Position numbers and translations under genes: made by a program
DNA from: Hyphomicrobium_A sp963782555
Lineage (GTDB): Bacteria > Pseudomonadota > Alphaproteobacteria > Rhizobiales > Hyphomicrobiaceae
Assembly: GCA_963782555.1 (NCBI GenBank)
Contig: CAWAKB010000003.1
Location: 186,001-250,000, forward strand
DNA length: 64,000 bases
Reading direction: 5' to 3'
Shown here: one piece after another, positions 8,452-16,416 of the stretch
Layout of the letters: every line of letters starts with the position of its first letter
Numbering within the stretch: the first letter of the stretch is position 1
Notes under the pieces: generated by a model
The model's input: only the letters and a program-made list of their open reading frames with translations
The model's database searches: none
Told to the model about the DNA's origin: nothing

Positions 8452-9710
8452 TGTGGCATCTCACCTCAGAAAGCCTGGCGTTCCTAACCTCGCAGAGCGG
8501 CGTGAGCCTCTTCACGCTGTTCTGGTTCGTGATCATCTTCGAGATCCCGCGCTACACGCTGGGCTTCATTGCCACGCTGGCGCTCGCCATTCGTTCGGAC
8601 AAATGGAAGCCGTACAAAGTCGAACGGCTGAGCGTCGTGATCGCCGGGCACAACGAAGAGGATTCGATAGAGCGCTGCGTTCTTTCTCTGCGCGAGCAGA
8701 GCCGGCCGCCTGACGAGATCATCGTCGTCAGCGACGGCTCGACCGACCGCATGCCGCAGAAGCTGCGCGCGCTCGAAGCCCGCGGCCTCATCCAAGAGGC
8801 GCACTGCACGCAAATGCGGGGCGGGAAGTCCGCCGGCGTCAATCTGGCCGTCGGGCGCACGACCGGGGACATCATCGTCAACGTCGATTGCGACTGCACG
8901 TTCGACAGGAACGCACTGAAATGCATCGTCGAACCTTTCGCGGATCCTCGTGTGGGAGGCGTGGCCGGCAACATCATCGTGCGTAATCCGAGGGCAAGCC
9001 TGGTCACGGCCTGCCAAGCGATCGAGTACATGATCTCAATCTCGCAGGGCAAACAGGCCGCAAACATCACCGATCAGATGAGCTGCGTCTCGGGCGCCTT
9101 TGGCGCGTTTCGGCGCGAGGCCCTGCAGCGGGTCGGCGGTCTCGACTCGGGCGGCGGCGAAGACCTCGACGTGACGCTCAAGCTGCGCATGGCGGGCTGG
9201 AAGGCGCGCTTTGCCCCCGACGCCGTATGCTACACCGACGTGCCCGAGACGCTGATGGCGCTGACCCGGCAACGCTTTCGCTGGGAGCGCGATGCCGTGC
9301 GCCTGCGCTACCGCAAGCATCGTGCACTGCTGAACCCCTTCAGCGCGCGCTTCGACGTCGTCGAGCTGCTGCACGAGCTGGACTTCATCGTCTTCAACAT
9401 CCTTGCGGCTATTGCATTCCCAGTCTACCTGGTCTGGCTGTTCGTCATGTACGGCAATTTTGCCCCCGTGATCCTCATGACGGCGCAGATCGGCATGTGG
9501 GTGCTCGACCTCTTCACCTTCCTGCTCGCCGCCTGGATGACGCCGAAGGCGAACGGCACGAGCCTCATGCCCTACCTTTTGGCCTACAGCCCGTTCTATG
9601 GGTTTCTCATGCGTATGGTTCGGGTCACGGCCTACGTGCAGGAATGGGTCTTCAGGGCGTCCTATCACGATCCTTACGTGCCCAAGAAAGTGCACCTCGT
9701 GCGCAAGTGA
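8451..9710 (+). CDS. Membrane glycosyltransferase, family 2 (processive, BcsA/PgaC-like)
   Basis: Inner-membrane polysaccharide synthase of 419 residues. One N-terminal helix (about 17-47) precedes a GT-A domain with nucleotide-binding DGS (95-97), metal-binding DCD (146-148), GED (236-238) and the processive-synthase motif QRFRW (274-278). Three or so C-terminal helices follow (310-395). These residues are all intact, so an active beta-linked homopolymer or simple heteropolymer synthase is likely; the sugar is unknown. The start codon overlaps the regulator stop, and the HlyD-like gene begins two bases after its own stop. No PilZ domain is fused, so any second-messenger control would come through the upstream regulator. 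Confidence 0.92.
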   Translation: MWHLTSESLAFLTSQSGVSLFTLFWFVIIFEIPRYTLGFIATLALAIRSDKWKPYKVERLSVVIAGHNEEDSIERCVLSLREQSRPPDEIIVVSDGSTDRMPQKLRALEARGLIQEAHCTQMRGGKSAGVNLAVGRTTGDIIVNVDCDCTFDRNALKCIVEPFADPRVGGVAGNIIVRNPRASLVTACQAIEYMISISQGKQAANITDQMSCVSGAFGAFRREALQRVGGLDSGGGEDLDVTLKLRMAGWKARFAPDAVCYTDVPETLMALTRQRFRWERDAVRLRYRKHRALLNPFSARFDVVELLHELDFIVFNILAAIAFPVYLVWLFVMYGNFAPVILMTAQIGMWVLDLFTFLLAAWMTPKANGTSLMPYLLAYSPFYGFLMRMVRVTAYVQEWVFRASYHDPYVPKKVHLVRK

Positions 9711-9712
9711 CA

Positions 9713-10711
9713 ATGCGAGCCCTCAAAACACGCCTCCGCCCCGACAACATTCCCAACGAGCAGCGCATTGCGCGCGGCTCGGCTGGGCGCATCATCTACC
9801 TTGCGCTGCTTGTCGCTTTCGCGATCGCCGTCCTCAACTACTTCTTCGGCGATTTTCTCCTGTTGCGTGCCGATGGGCTGGCGTTGCGCGATCATACGGT
9901 GGTGGCGACGACCTATATTGCGCGCGTGGAGAAGGTCACCGTAAATGAAGGTCAAATCGTCAAGAAAGGCGAGCCGCTCCTGCAATTGCAGTCGCTGGAG
10001 GTGCTGGAACGCATTGCCGACCTGTCCTTCAAGCGGGCCGATCTCGCGGCCAAGTTCACCGAGTTCAAGATCCGCGCCGATTCGGTCGAGCAGCTGCTCC
10101 CGCTCGCCGAGCACCGCGCGGCCGAGGCCAAGCGGGTCATCAAGCAGTTCGAGGGCATGCAGAAGGAGGGGTTCGTGAGGTCGGCGCCCTATGCAGCCGC
10201 TTTGACCGCCGATTATGAGGCGAGCAAAGATCGGGTGAATCTCACCTCCCTGTCCCGCGTGCTCAAGGAAGAGCTGTCGGCCCTAGAGGCGGCGCGCACC
10301 GATGCCGACGCCACCTTCGAGGATCTCCAGAAGATCTACGCCAACGGCCTCGTCAACGCACCAGTCAGCGGCGCCGTCGGCGCCATCGTGCCCTTCATCG
10401 GCAACGTCTATCGCCCGGGCGAGCCGATGCTCTCAATCTATTGGGGCGAGCCATATGTCCTCGTCTTTCTGCCGCGCCGCTATCTGTTCCCGATCAACCT
10501 CGGCATGAAGCTGAAGGTGACGGACGGGCAGCACACGGAGAGCGGCGTCGTCACCGACATCCTCCCGGTGACCGATACGCTGCCCAAGGAGTTCCAGAAC
10601 ACCTTCCAGCCCAGCGATCGCAACCAGCTGGCCAAGGTCAAGCTGCCGGCAACCTCGGTGTTCCCGCTGAACCAGAAGGTGACCGTTTCGCGGGCCTTTT
10701 GGTCCGATTAG
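9713..10711 (+). CDS. HlyD/Alg44-like membrane-anchored periplasmic adaptor
   Basis: 332 residues with a single N-terminal helix (about 25-45, IIYLALLVAFAIAVLNYFF). A biotinyl-lipoyl-like half-motif follows (VTVNEGQIVKKGEPLLQLQ), then a long helical hairpin (about 100-200) and the second half (VNAPVSGAVGAIVPFIGNVY), then a barrel domain. This is the HlyD/AcrA fold also found in Alg44 and similar polysaccharide co-polymerase adaptors. The ATG at 9713 is two bases after the glycosyltransferase stop. The likely role is to couple synthesis of the polymer to export across the periplasm. No ABC transporter or outer-membrane channel is adjacent. Confidence 0.87.
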   Translation: MRALKTRLRPDNIPNEQRIARGSAGRIIYLALLVAFAIAVLNYFFGDFLLLRADGLALRDHTVVATTYIARVEKVTVNEGQIVKKGEPLLQLQSLEVLERIADLSFKRADLAAKFTEFKIRADSVEQLLPLAEHRAAEAKRVIKQFEGMQKEGFVRSAPYAAALTADYEASKDRVNLTSLSRVLKEELSALEAARTDADATFEDLQKIYANGLVNAPVSGAVGAIVPFIGNVYRPGEPMLSIYWGEPYVLVFLPRRYLFPINLGMKLKVTDGQHTESGVVTDILPVTDTLPKEFQNTFQPSDRNQLAKVKLPATSVFPLNQKVTVSRAFWSD

Positions 10712-10750
10712 CGCAGGACGCCGCGACGATGCTGTGGACACCGCTCGCAC

Positions 10751-10966
10751 CACACGTTCGCCCTGTCGACGCACGGGCTCGGCCTCGCCGAGGCAATCGA
10801 GCTTGCCCGCGCACTGGGGCAGCTGCCGCCGTGTTGCGTCGTCTACGCCATCGAAGGGGCGTCGTTCGAGCCGGGCGCACCGCTCACACCGGACGTCGCC
10901 GATGCGGTTGCCGACGTCGCCCGCCGGCTGCGGGCGGAGATCAGGTCAGCGCGGGCTCTTGGGTAG
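10751..10966 (+). pseudogene. Remnant of a [NiFe]-hydrogenase maturation protease (C-terminal part)
   Basis: The frame ending at TAG 10964-10966 reads HTFALSTHGLGLAEAIELAR, then ALGQLPPC, VVYAIEGASFEPGAPLTPDV and a final helix. This matches the C-terminal third of HupD/HyaD-type hydrogenase maturation endopeptidases, which carry a conserved STHxxxxxEAxELARALG stretch and a YxIEGxxFxPG strand. There is no start codon and no N-terminal GNxxxxDDGxG half, so it is a fossil. It begins about 40 bp after the HlyD-like stop and overlaps the 3' end of the opposing exosortase-linked gene by 21 bp. No other hydrogenase gene is in the window. Confidence 0.7.
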
Positions 10967-11494
10967 CGCGGCGATGCTGTCGAGACGGTCGGTGCGGCGC
11001 AGACCCTTGCGGTCCCACACCGATGCCCAGTCGATGGCTTCGTAGGCCCGGCACGCAGCCGGCTCGGCAATGAGGAGCGCAATCGGGACCGTCACGTAGC
11101 GGCTAAGTCCAACCAGCGAGATCGCCTTCCGCTTGAGCCACTCAAGCCGCATACCCAACCGATTTTCCTTGGCCCAAACCCGGTCGATATAGAGAAAGCG
11201 TCGGACGTACCCTTGCTTGACGGTTGACGCGAAAATGGGGCTTTCCTGCAGGTTCAGACTGACAGGCATCACTTGCACCAGGCCATCGCAGCCGGGGACC
11301 TGCAAGAATACCGAGCTCCCCAGTTGACCGGGCTCGGGGGAATCGTCCTCACGTACGACGGCGCCGGCGCGGCGGGCCGCGTCGATGATCGCCCCGTGCA
11401 CGTCAAGATCGACCCGGCCCGTCGTTTCGATATTGGTCACGGCAGCGGCGACAAGCAGCCCTGCGAAGACGGCTCGATGGAAAACCACGCTCAT
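10946..11494 (-). CDS. Exosortase-linked membrane-anchored periplasmic protein (EpsI position, unrecognised family)
   Basis: 182 residues if translation starts at the ATG overlapping the exosortase stop (ATGA, 11494); a start six codons upstream is also possible. One N-terminal helix (about residues 3-20) is followed by a soluble, presumably periplasmic domain. In many exosortase operons the gene after the exosortase encodes EpsI, a single-span periplasmic protein. This gene has that position and topology, but I do not see the usual EpsI motifs, so the family is left open. It ends over the hydrogenase-protease remnant on the other strand. Confidence 0.65.
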   Translation of the reverse strand: MSVVFHRAVFAGLLVAAAVTNIETTGRVDLDVHGAIIDAARRAGAVVREDDSPEPGQLGSSVFLQVPGCDGLVQVMPVSLNLQESPIFASTVKQGYVRRFLYIDRVWAKENRLGMRLEWLKRKAISLVGLSRYVTVPIALLIAEPAACRAYEAIDWASVWDRKGLRRTDRLDSIAALPKSPR

Positions 11495-12357
11495 CTTTGC
11501 CGCCGAGCCCACCCTATGCCGAAGAAACTGAGGGCAAGCACGGAGATGGACGTTGCCCAGCTAAAGATCTGCGAGCCGAAGCCGAGGTGCCAGTACTCGA
11601 ACTGCTCGGGCCGCAACACGAGCATGGAGAGCCGCCACGTGTTGAAGCCGACCACCGTCAAGCACACGAGGCCGCCGACCAGGATGTCACTGCGCACCCA
11701 CTCCGTGCGCCAGAGCTTGGTGATCGCCACCCAGCCGAGCAGGCCAAGCGAGATATTGTGGAAGGACGAGCAGGGCCCATAGACGAGCACGCCGTGTCCG
11801 CCCGGTCCGCCGATAATGGTCCCATGCCAGAAAATCTGACTTCCATACAAAGATGATAGGAGCGTGCCCACGAGGGCCGCGTCCGCGCGCACGACATCGA
11901 AAGCAAAGAATTCGAAAATCTGCGGGCCCCAAAAGCTGTTCAGGGCAAGCGCGAGCAGCACGTTTGCTGCGGCGACGAGCTTGCGGTCTCCGGCGCTCGT
12001 CACCCACACAAAGAGGCTCGCGGCAGTAATCGAGAGCCCCATCGCCGTATTCACGGGCAGGAGACTGACGCAGCACGCGGAAATCAAAAAGATGGTGTCG
12101 GAGGCGCGGATCTCACGCGCAGGGCTGCTTTCGGCGACGAGCCGAAAGACGGCGTACCAGGCAAGGTAGTAAAATGCACTCTTGGCCGACAGAAGCTCGA
12201 CAAATGAGCCGACCAGTTGCTTGGCTGAATTGCCCGAAAGGCGAAATATCTGGCTCGCCAAGAGGATGGCTGCAAGCCAGAGCAAAAGCTCGCGTCGACT
12301 CATGACGCCAGCGCGGCGGCGGGCTGGGACGGATACGCTGGTCACCCCCGACGACAT
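11491..12357 (-). CDS. Exosortase/archaeosortase family transpeptidase
   Basis: Polytopic inner-membrane protein of 288 residues with about eight helices. The exosortase catalytic set is present in order and spacing: C196 in YGPCSSFHNIS, R242 in GFNTWRLSML and H257 in FEYWHLGFG, each at the periplasmic edge of a helix. Exosortases cleave proteins at a C-terminal sorting signal (PEP-CTERM and variants) and pass them to the cell surface, usually in exopolysaccharide producers. The start at 12357 is supported by a GGGAAG-like site; an ATG at 12303 is possible. Neighbours are a 58-residue candidate substrate upstream and a periplasmic partner downstream. The subfamily cannot be named from the sequence alone. 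Confidence 0.88.
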   Translation of the reverse strand: MSSGVTSVSVPARRRAGVMSRRELLLWLAAILLASQIFRLSGNSAKQLVGSFVELLSAKSAFYYLAWYAVFRLVAESSPAREIRASDTIFLISACCVSLLPVNTAMGLSITAASLFVWVTSAGDRKLVAAANVLLALALNSFWGPQIFEFFAFDVVRADAALVGTLLSSLYGSQIFWHGTIIGGPGGHGVLVYGPCSSFHNISLGLLGWVAITKLWRTEWVRSDILVGGLVCLTVVGFNTWRLSMLVLRPEQFEYWHLGFGSQIFSWATSISVLALSFFGIGWARRQR

Positions 12358-12494
12358 CAGTGTCTTCCCAACACTGCAAATCCGGCACCACCAGGGTCCG
12401 GGCTCTTCCGTCGAAGGCTTCTGGGCGCGCTATGCTGCGGCGCGCACGCCACCTCATGCGGCGGCATGCTGACCGTTTTCCAAGTCGCGGGCAA

Positions 12495-12671
12495 CTAGCC
12501 CCGGCGGAGGAGATACCGCGCGGCGATAACCGACGCGATCACCACGGCGGCTACGGGAAGACCAACGCCGATGAGGGGTGCCGGTGCAGCATCGATGGGG
12601 TAAGCTGCTGCTGCATCCGCGATCGCGATAAAACTAGCCGCCAAGATGCCCAACCGACCAAGAAAATGCAT
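12495..12671 (-). CDS. 58-residue signal-peptide plus C-terminal sorting-anchor protein, candidate exosortase substrate
   Basis: The ATG at 12671 has a strong GGGAGG ribosome site seven bases upstream, which argues for a real gene. The product has an N-terminal signal peptide (LGRLGILAASFIAIADAAAA), about ten residues of mature chain (YPIDAAPAP), then a second hydrophobic helix LIGVGLPVAAVVIASVIAAR ending in YLLRRG. A short Pro-containing motif, a helix and a basic tail make up the tripartite plan of exosortase sorting signals, with PAP in place of PEP. The gene is 137 bp upstream of the exosortase and in the same direction. There is almost no mature domain, so the protein may be a minimal anchor or a lipid- or polymer-linked peptide. 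Confidence 0.7.
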   Translation of the reverse strand: MHFLGRLGILAASFIAIADAAAAYPIDAAPAPLIGVGLPVAAVVIASVIAARYLLRRG

Positions 12672-13322
12672 GCCCCACCTCCCAAAATTCGCTGCGATGC
12701 CGCTTCCGATATCAAATTCCGATATTAGACGATTATCCGTTGCGATTCCGGTTGATGTCAATACATCTTGTGACGAGGGACGCATAAAGGCGGTTCAATT
12801 GAAGTCAGTGCCCGTCATGCCGGCAGCGCGCTGCTGCACCCTGAGATGTGCTCATGGCGTGGTACCAGTTTGAATTCTCGAATTCTTTCAGATGGTCACG
12901 GTGGGAGCCCGGTGTGCGCGGTGTACGCCTGGAAATCACGACGAAGTTCTCCCTGTCCTCTTGCTACCGGCGCAGCCCGCGAGTTGCACGCGTAACGACA
13001 TGGGCAGCGCATCGCCACCCTTTCGGATCCGATGGTCCAGCGGGCGAGAAATCCGCACTCGGCACGCGCTTATTCGAGCCGAACGTCACTTTTCTGCAAC
13101 CATCAGGACGCCGGTTTGGTGTTATTTGCTAGTGTCCGCCGTGTAGAGACAATTTGACAGCGTCTATGCGGTCCAGGGAAGGGGGGTGTTCGGAAAATTG
13201 CGTCCGAATTCGCGGCGGAGCGGGATTTCTGCGCTTTGCGAGCCGAGCTGTCCGAGTGGAATTGTAGTTGTGTAGTTGTGTTTGCACAAAGAGGTGCAAC
13301 GCTTAGCGTTGAGTGCACAAAA
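12672..13322. other. Intergenic control region between the exosortase operon and the adhesin
   Basis: About 650 bp with no supported gene; the short open frames here have poor codon use and no ribosome sites. Features seen are a direct repeat at 12704-12726, GAATTCTCGAATTC near 12873, and two small inverted repeats just before the adhesin: TTGCAC/GTGCAA at 13282-13299 and AACGC/GCGTT at about 13298-13311. It must hold divergent promoters for the small exosortase-linked gene and for the adhesin. Confidence 0.55.
12704..12726. repeat. Direct repeat in the exosortase-operon promoter
   Basis: Two copies of TTCCGATAT (12704-12712 and 12717-12725), 13 bp apart, 33 bp upstream of the 58-residue protein start. 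This is a plausible operator or activator site for the leftward operon. Function is inferred from position only. Confidence 0.4.
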
Positions 13323-15635
13323 ATGCCAATTGTAAGAGCGTATCGGCTGCTGTTAGCAGCCATTTTCGGGGTTCTCCTGGCCAATATTCCAGATTCCGCT
13401 GCGTGGGCGCAGGCGACGTGTACTGGCGGCGGCACCGCGACGGACACGACTGGAACGGCCTGCGGCCCCGGCGCCGCAACCGGTGGAGCAAATTCCGTTG
13501 CCGTCGGCAGTCAGGCCGGGACGCCGTCGGGGTTTGGTGGCACCGCAAGTGATGGATCGACCGCGGTCGGCGCGAATTCATTCGCTGGCAGCTATCTCGG
13601 CTCCGGAGGAGAAAACGCGAGTGCGTTTGGATACGGAGCCTGGGCGAGTGGTCCCGGCTCCGTTAGTATCGGCAATGATTTCTTTCCTGGAGCCGGCGCT
13701 TTCGGCACCGACTCGATTGCAATCGGCACCGCCGCCACGGCGGGAGATGCCACCGGAGCCGTATCGCCTGGCACCAATGCCATTGCAATCGGAACCAGCG
13801 CAGCAGCCACGCAGGACAACTCGCTCGCCCTCGGCGCCGGAGCAACGGCCGGATTCACAAATTCGACGTCGATTGGCGCCGGCGCGACCGCGACCACGAC
13901 CAACCAGATCATGCTCGGCACCACAACGACGACGAACTATACCTTGGCCGGGCTGCCGAACGTGGCGAACGCCGCTGGCCTCAGTGACCAGCTCGTCAGC
14001 GTCAACGCCTCCGGCCAGCTGACCCTCAGCCCGATCTCGGTGACGGCAACGGGCGTGAGCGTGACCGGAACGCTCGAGACGACGTCCGACATCACCGCCG
14101 GCGGCAGCGTGCAGGGCACGTCGCTGACGGCTACCACTGGTGGCGCCAGCATCACCGGCGGCACGACCACCGACACCCTCGACGTGACCGGCGCCACCAC
14201 CACCAACGGCATCGACAACAACAACGCCGGCATCACCCAGGCCGGTGCCATCAGCGGTGCCACCACCATTACCGCCAGCGGCAACGTTCAGGCGGCCTCG
14301 CTGACCGCCACCACGGGTGGCGCCAGCATCACCGGCGGCACGACCACCGATACCCTCGACGTGACCGGTGCAACGACCACAAACGGCATCGACAACAACA
14401 ACGCCGGCATCACCCAGGCCGGTGCCATCAGCGGTGCCACCACCATTACCGCCAGCGGCAACGTTCAGGCGGCCTCGCTGACCGCCACCACGGGTGGCGC
14501 CAGCATCACCGGCGGCACGACCACCGATACCCTCGACGTGACCGGTGCAACGACCACAAACGGCATCGACAACAACAACGCCGGCATCACCCAGGCCGGT
14601 GCCATCAGCGGTGCCACCACCATTACCGCCAGCGGCAACGTTCAGGCGGCCTCGCTGACCGCCACCACGGGTGGCGCCAGCATCACCGGCGGCACGACCA
14701 CCGATACCCTCGACGTAACCGGCGCCACCACCACCAACGGCATCGACAACAACAACGCCGGCATCACCCAGGCCGGTGCCATCAGCGGTGCCACCACCAT
14801 TACCGCCAGCGGCAACGTTCAGGCGGCCTCGCTGACCGCCACCACGGGTGGCGCCAGCATCACCGGCGGCACGACCACCGATACCCTCGACGTGACCGGT
14901 GCAACGACCACAAACGGCATCGCGAACACGGGCGACGTCAGCACCGATACCTTGCACGTGTCGGGGGCCACCACCACCGACACCCTCGACGTGTCGGGAG
15001 CCACCACCACCAACGGCATCGCGAACACGGGTGACGTCAGCACCGATACCTTGCACGTGTCGGGCGCAACGACCACCAACGGCATCGACAACAACAACGC
15101 CGGCATCACCCAGGCCGGCGCCATCAGCGGCGCCACCGACATCACCGCCAGCGGCACCATTCAGGGCGGCACGCTGCGGACCACGACGGGCGGGGTCTCG
15201 GCCACGGGCAGCAACATCACCGTGCTTGGTACGACGACAACCAACACCTTGAGCGTCGGATCGGGCGGCCTGAGCGTGGCCAATGGCGCGAACATCGACA
15301 TGGGCGAAAACATCGTCCATGGCGTGCTCGACCCCATTGACCCGCACGACGCGGCCAACAAGTCCTACGTGGATGCGGGCCTGAACAAGGCCTTCCAGAA
15401 GATCGACGAGAACACCGAGGGCATCGCGCTCGCGATCGCACTGGGTGGGATCGCGCTACCTCAGGGCAAGGACTTTGCCGTGGCCGCGAACCTCGGCTTC
15501 TACGACGGCAAGCAGGCCGTCGGCGCCCAGACCGCGATCCGCCTCGACGATACTTTCATGCTCAACGGCGGCGTCGGCGTCGGCTTCGACAACAACAAGG
15601 TTGGCGGCCGGGTCGGCGTGATGGCGGCTTGGTAA
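13323..15635 (+). CDS. YadA-like trimeric autotransporter adhesin
   Basis: 770 residues from the ATG at 13323, which gives a clean signal peptide (YRLLLAAIFGVLLANI, cleavage after AWA). The head (about 35-235) carries degenerate YadA head repeats of the type NAIAIGTSA and NSLALGAGA. A Thr/Ala/Gly-rich stalk follows, built from four full and one partial 59-residue repeats, then shorter TGDVSTDTLHVSGATTT repeats. Near the end VLDPIDPHDAANKSYVDAGL is the neck before a YadA-type membrane anchor of about 70 residues that ends in GGRVGVMAAW, an aromatic-terminal outer-membrane strand. It is predicted to trimerise and export itself to the surface for adhesion. An inverted-repeat terminator follows. 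Confidence 0.9.
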   Translation: MPIVRAYRLLLAAIFGVLLANIPDSAAWAQATCTGGGTATDTTGTACGPGAATGGANSVAVGSQAGTPSGFGGTASDGSTAVGANSFAGSYLGSGGENASAFGYGAWASGPGSVSIGNDFFPGAGAFGTDSIAIGTAATAGDATGAVSPGTNAIAIGTSAAATQDNSLALGAGATAGFTNSTSIGAGATATTTNQIMLGTTTTTNYTLAGLPNVANAAGLSDQLVSVNASGQLTLSPISVTATGVSVTGTLETTSDITAGGSVQGTSLTATTGGASITGGTTTDTLDVTGATTTNGIDNNNAGITQAGAISGATTITASGNVQAASLTATTGGASITGGTTTDTLDVTGATTTNGIDNNNAGITQAGAISGATTITASGNVQAASLTATTGGASITGGTTTDTLDVTGATTTNGIDNNNAGITQAGAISGATTITASGNVQAASLTATTGGASITGGTTTDTLDVTGATTTNGIDNNNAGITQAGAISGATTITASGNVQAASLTATTGGASITGGTTTDTLDVTGATTTNGIANTGDVSTDTLHVSGATTTDTLDVSGATTTNGIANTGDVSTDTLHVSGATTTNGIDNNNAGITQAGAISGATDITASGTIQGGTLRTTTGGVSATGSNITVLGTTTTNTLSVGSGGLSVANGANIDMGENIVHGVLDPIDPHDAANKSYVDAGLNKAFQKIDENTEGIALAIALGGIALPQGKDFAVAANLGFYDGKQAVGAQTAIRLDDTFMLNGGVGVGFDNNKVGGRVGVMAAW
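14124..14921 (+). repeat. 177-bp tandem repeats in the adhesin stalk
   Basis: Units start at 14124, 14301, 14478, 14655 and 14832, exactly 177 bp (59 codons) apart. The first four are complete and the fifth diverges after about 90 bp. Units two to five are nearly identical at the DNA level, including synonymous positions, which points to recent duplication or gene conversion. Such arrays change length by recombination or slippage, so stalk length probably varies between strains. Confidence 0.95.
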
Positions 15636-15688
15636 GCAAGGCGCGCTAAGCCATTGGACCGCAGCGGTTACGGTGGTCTATGACAGCT

Positions 15689-15720
15689 AGGGACGGGGCG
15701 CGTGCTCCCGTCCCTTTGTT
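15689..15720 (+). terminator. Rho-independent terminator after the adhesin
   Basis: Perfect 9-bp stem AGGGACGGG/CCCGTCCCT (15689-15697 with 15707-15715) with a 9-base loop, followed by TTGTTTGT. It lies 54 bp after the adhesin stop. Confidence 0.8.
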
Positions 15721-15746
15721 TGTGCCTGCCCCTTGGATCTCGACCA

Positions 15747-16331
15747 ATGCGTCAGCGCGTCGTCGCCATCCTCTGTCTTATCGTGACGCTGCTTGCCGCC
15801 GGCGCGTCGGTGGCGCAGCAGGCGCCGGCAAAGAATGCAGCACCCGCCGCCACCGGCCCAAACAGCGCCGCTCCCGCCGTCCCGGACGCGGCAACGCTGC
15901 TGGCCCTGATCCGCACGGCCCTGATTGCGCTCGATCAGGCAAACCGAACCGGAAACTACACGGTTCTGCGCGACATCGGCTCGCCGGGATTCCAGGCCGC
16001 CAACTCGGCCGCCCAGCTTGCCGTTTCATTCACCAAGCTGCGCGACGCCAAGCTCGACCTGACGCCCATCGCCGTGGTGACGCCGAAGGCGACGGAGCCG
16101 CCTGCCATCACAAACCAGGGCATGCTGCGCATCGTCGGCGCCTTTCCCACCAGGCCAATCCAGATCAATTTCCAGCTTCTGTTTCAGCTCGTTGGAGGCA
16201 AATGGCGTATCTACGCACTTTCCGTCGGCGCCCAGTCCGCCGCCGCTGCGCCAGCTACGGCCGCACCTGCTACCGCTGCGCCCAAAGCGTCGACAACTCC
16301 CAAGCCCGCCGCGCCTAAGAAGAAGAAATAG
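15747..16331 (+). CDS. Secreted NTF2-like hypothetical protein with Lys/Ala/Pro-rich tail
   Basis: 194 residues from the ATG at 15747, chosen because it begins a typical signal peptide (VVAILCLIVTLLAAGASVAQ). The mature part has ALDQANRTGNYTVLRDIG, repeated short strands and LLFQLVGGKWRIYALSVG, a pattern typical of the NTF2/SnoaL-like periplasmic proteins common in Rhizobiales. The C terminus is low complexity (Ala/Pro/Thr) and ends in PKKKK. No catalytic residues are evident. It starts about 30 bp after the adhesin terminator, so it needs its own promoter or readthrough. Function unknown. Confidence 0.75.
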   Translation: MRQRVVAILCLIVTLLAAGASVAQQAPAKNAAPAATGPNSAAPAVPDAATLLALIRTALIALDQANRTGNYTVLRDIGSPGFQAANSAAQLAVSFTKLRDAKLDLTPIAVVTPKATEPPAITNQGMLRIVGAFPTRPIQINFQLLFQLVGGKWRIYALSVGAQSAAAAPATAAPATAAPKASTTPKPAAPKKKK

Positions 16332-16416
16332 GCGCCGCGGGCCTCAAGCTGACAGCAATGTCGAAAGCCGTTCGCGTGCGCCGCAACGCAAGCGGAAACG
16401 GCGCACCGGCGCGCGA

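Noticed and set aside
12848..13146. Short forward open frames upstream of the adhesin
   Set aside because: No ribosome site, no hydrophobic or conserved pattern, and they end before the adhesin promoter motifs.
14124..14921. Regularly spaced repeats considered as a CRISPR array
   Set aside because: The 177-bp units are contiguous, in frame and coding, with no unique spacers and no cas genes.
13578..15347. Open frame of about 590 codons antisense to the adhesin
   Set aside because: Low-complexity Gly/Val/Ala shadow of the tandem repeats; no start signal or similarity.
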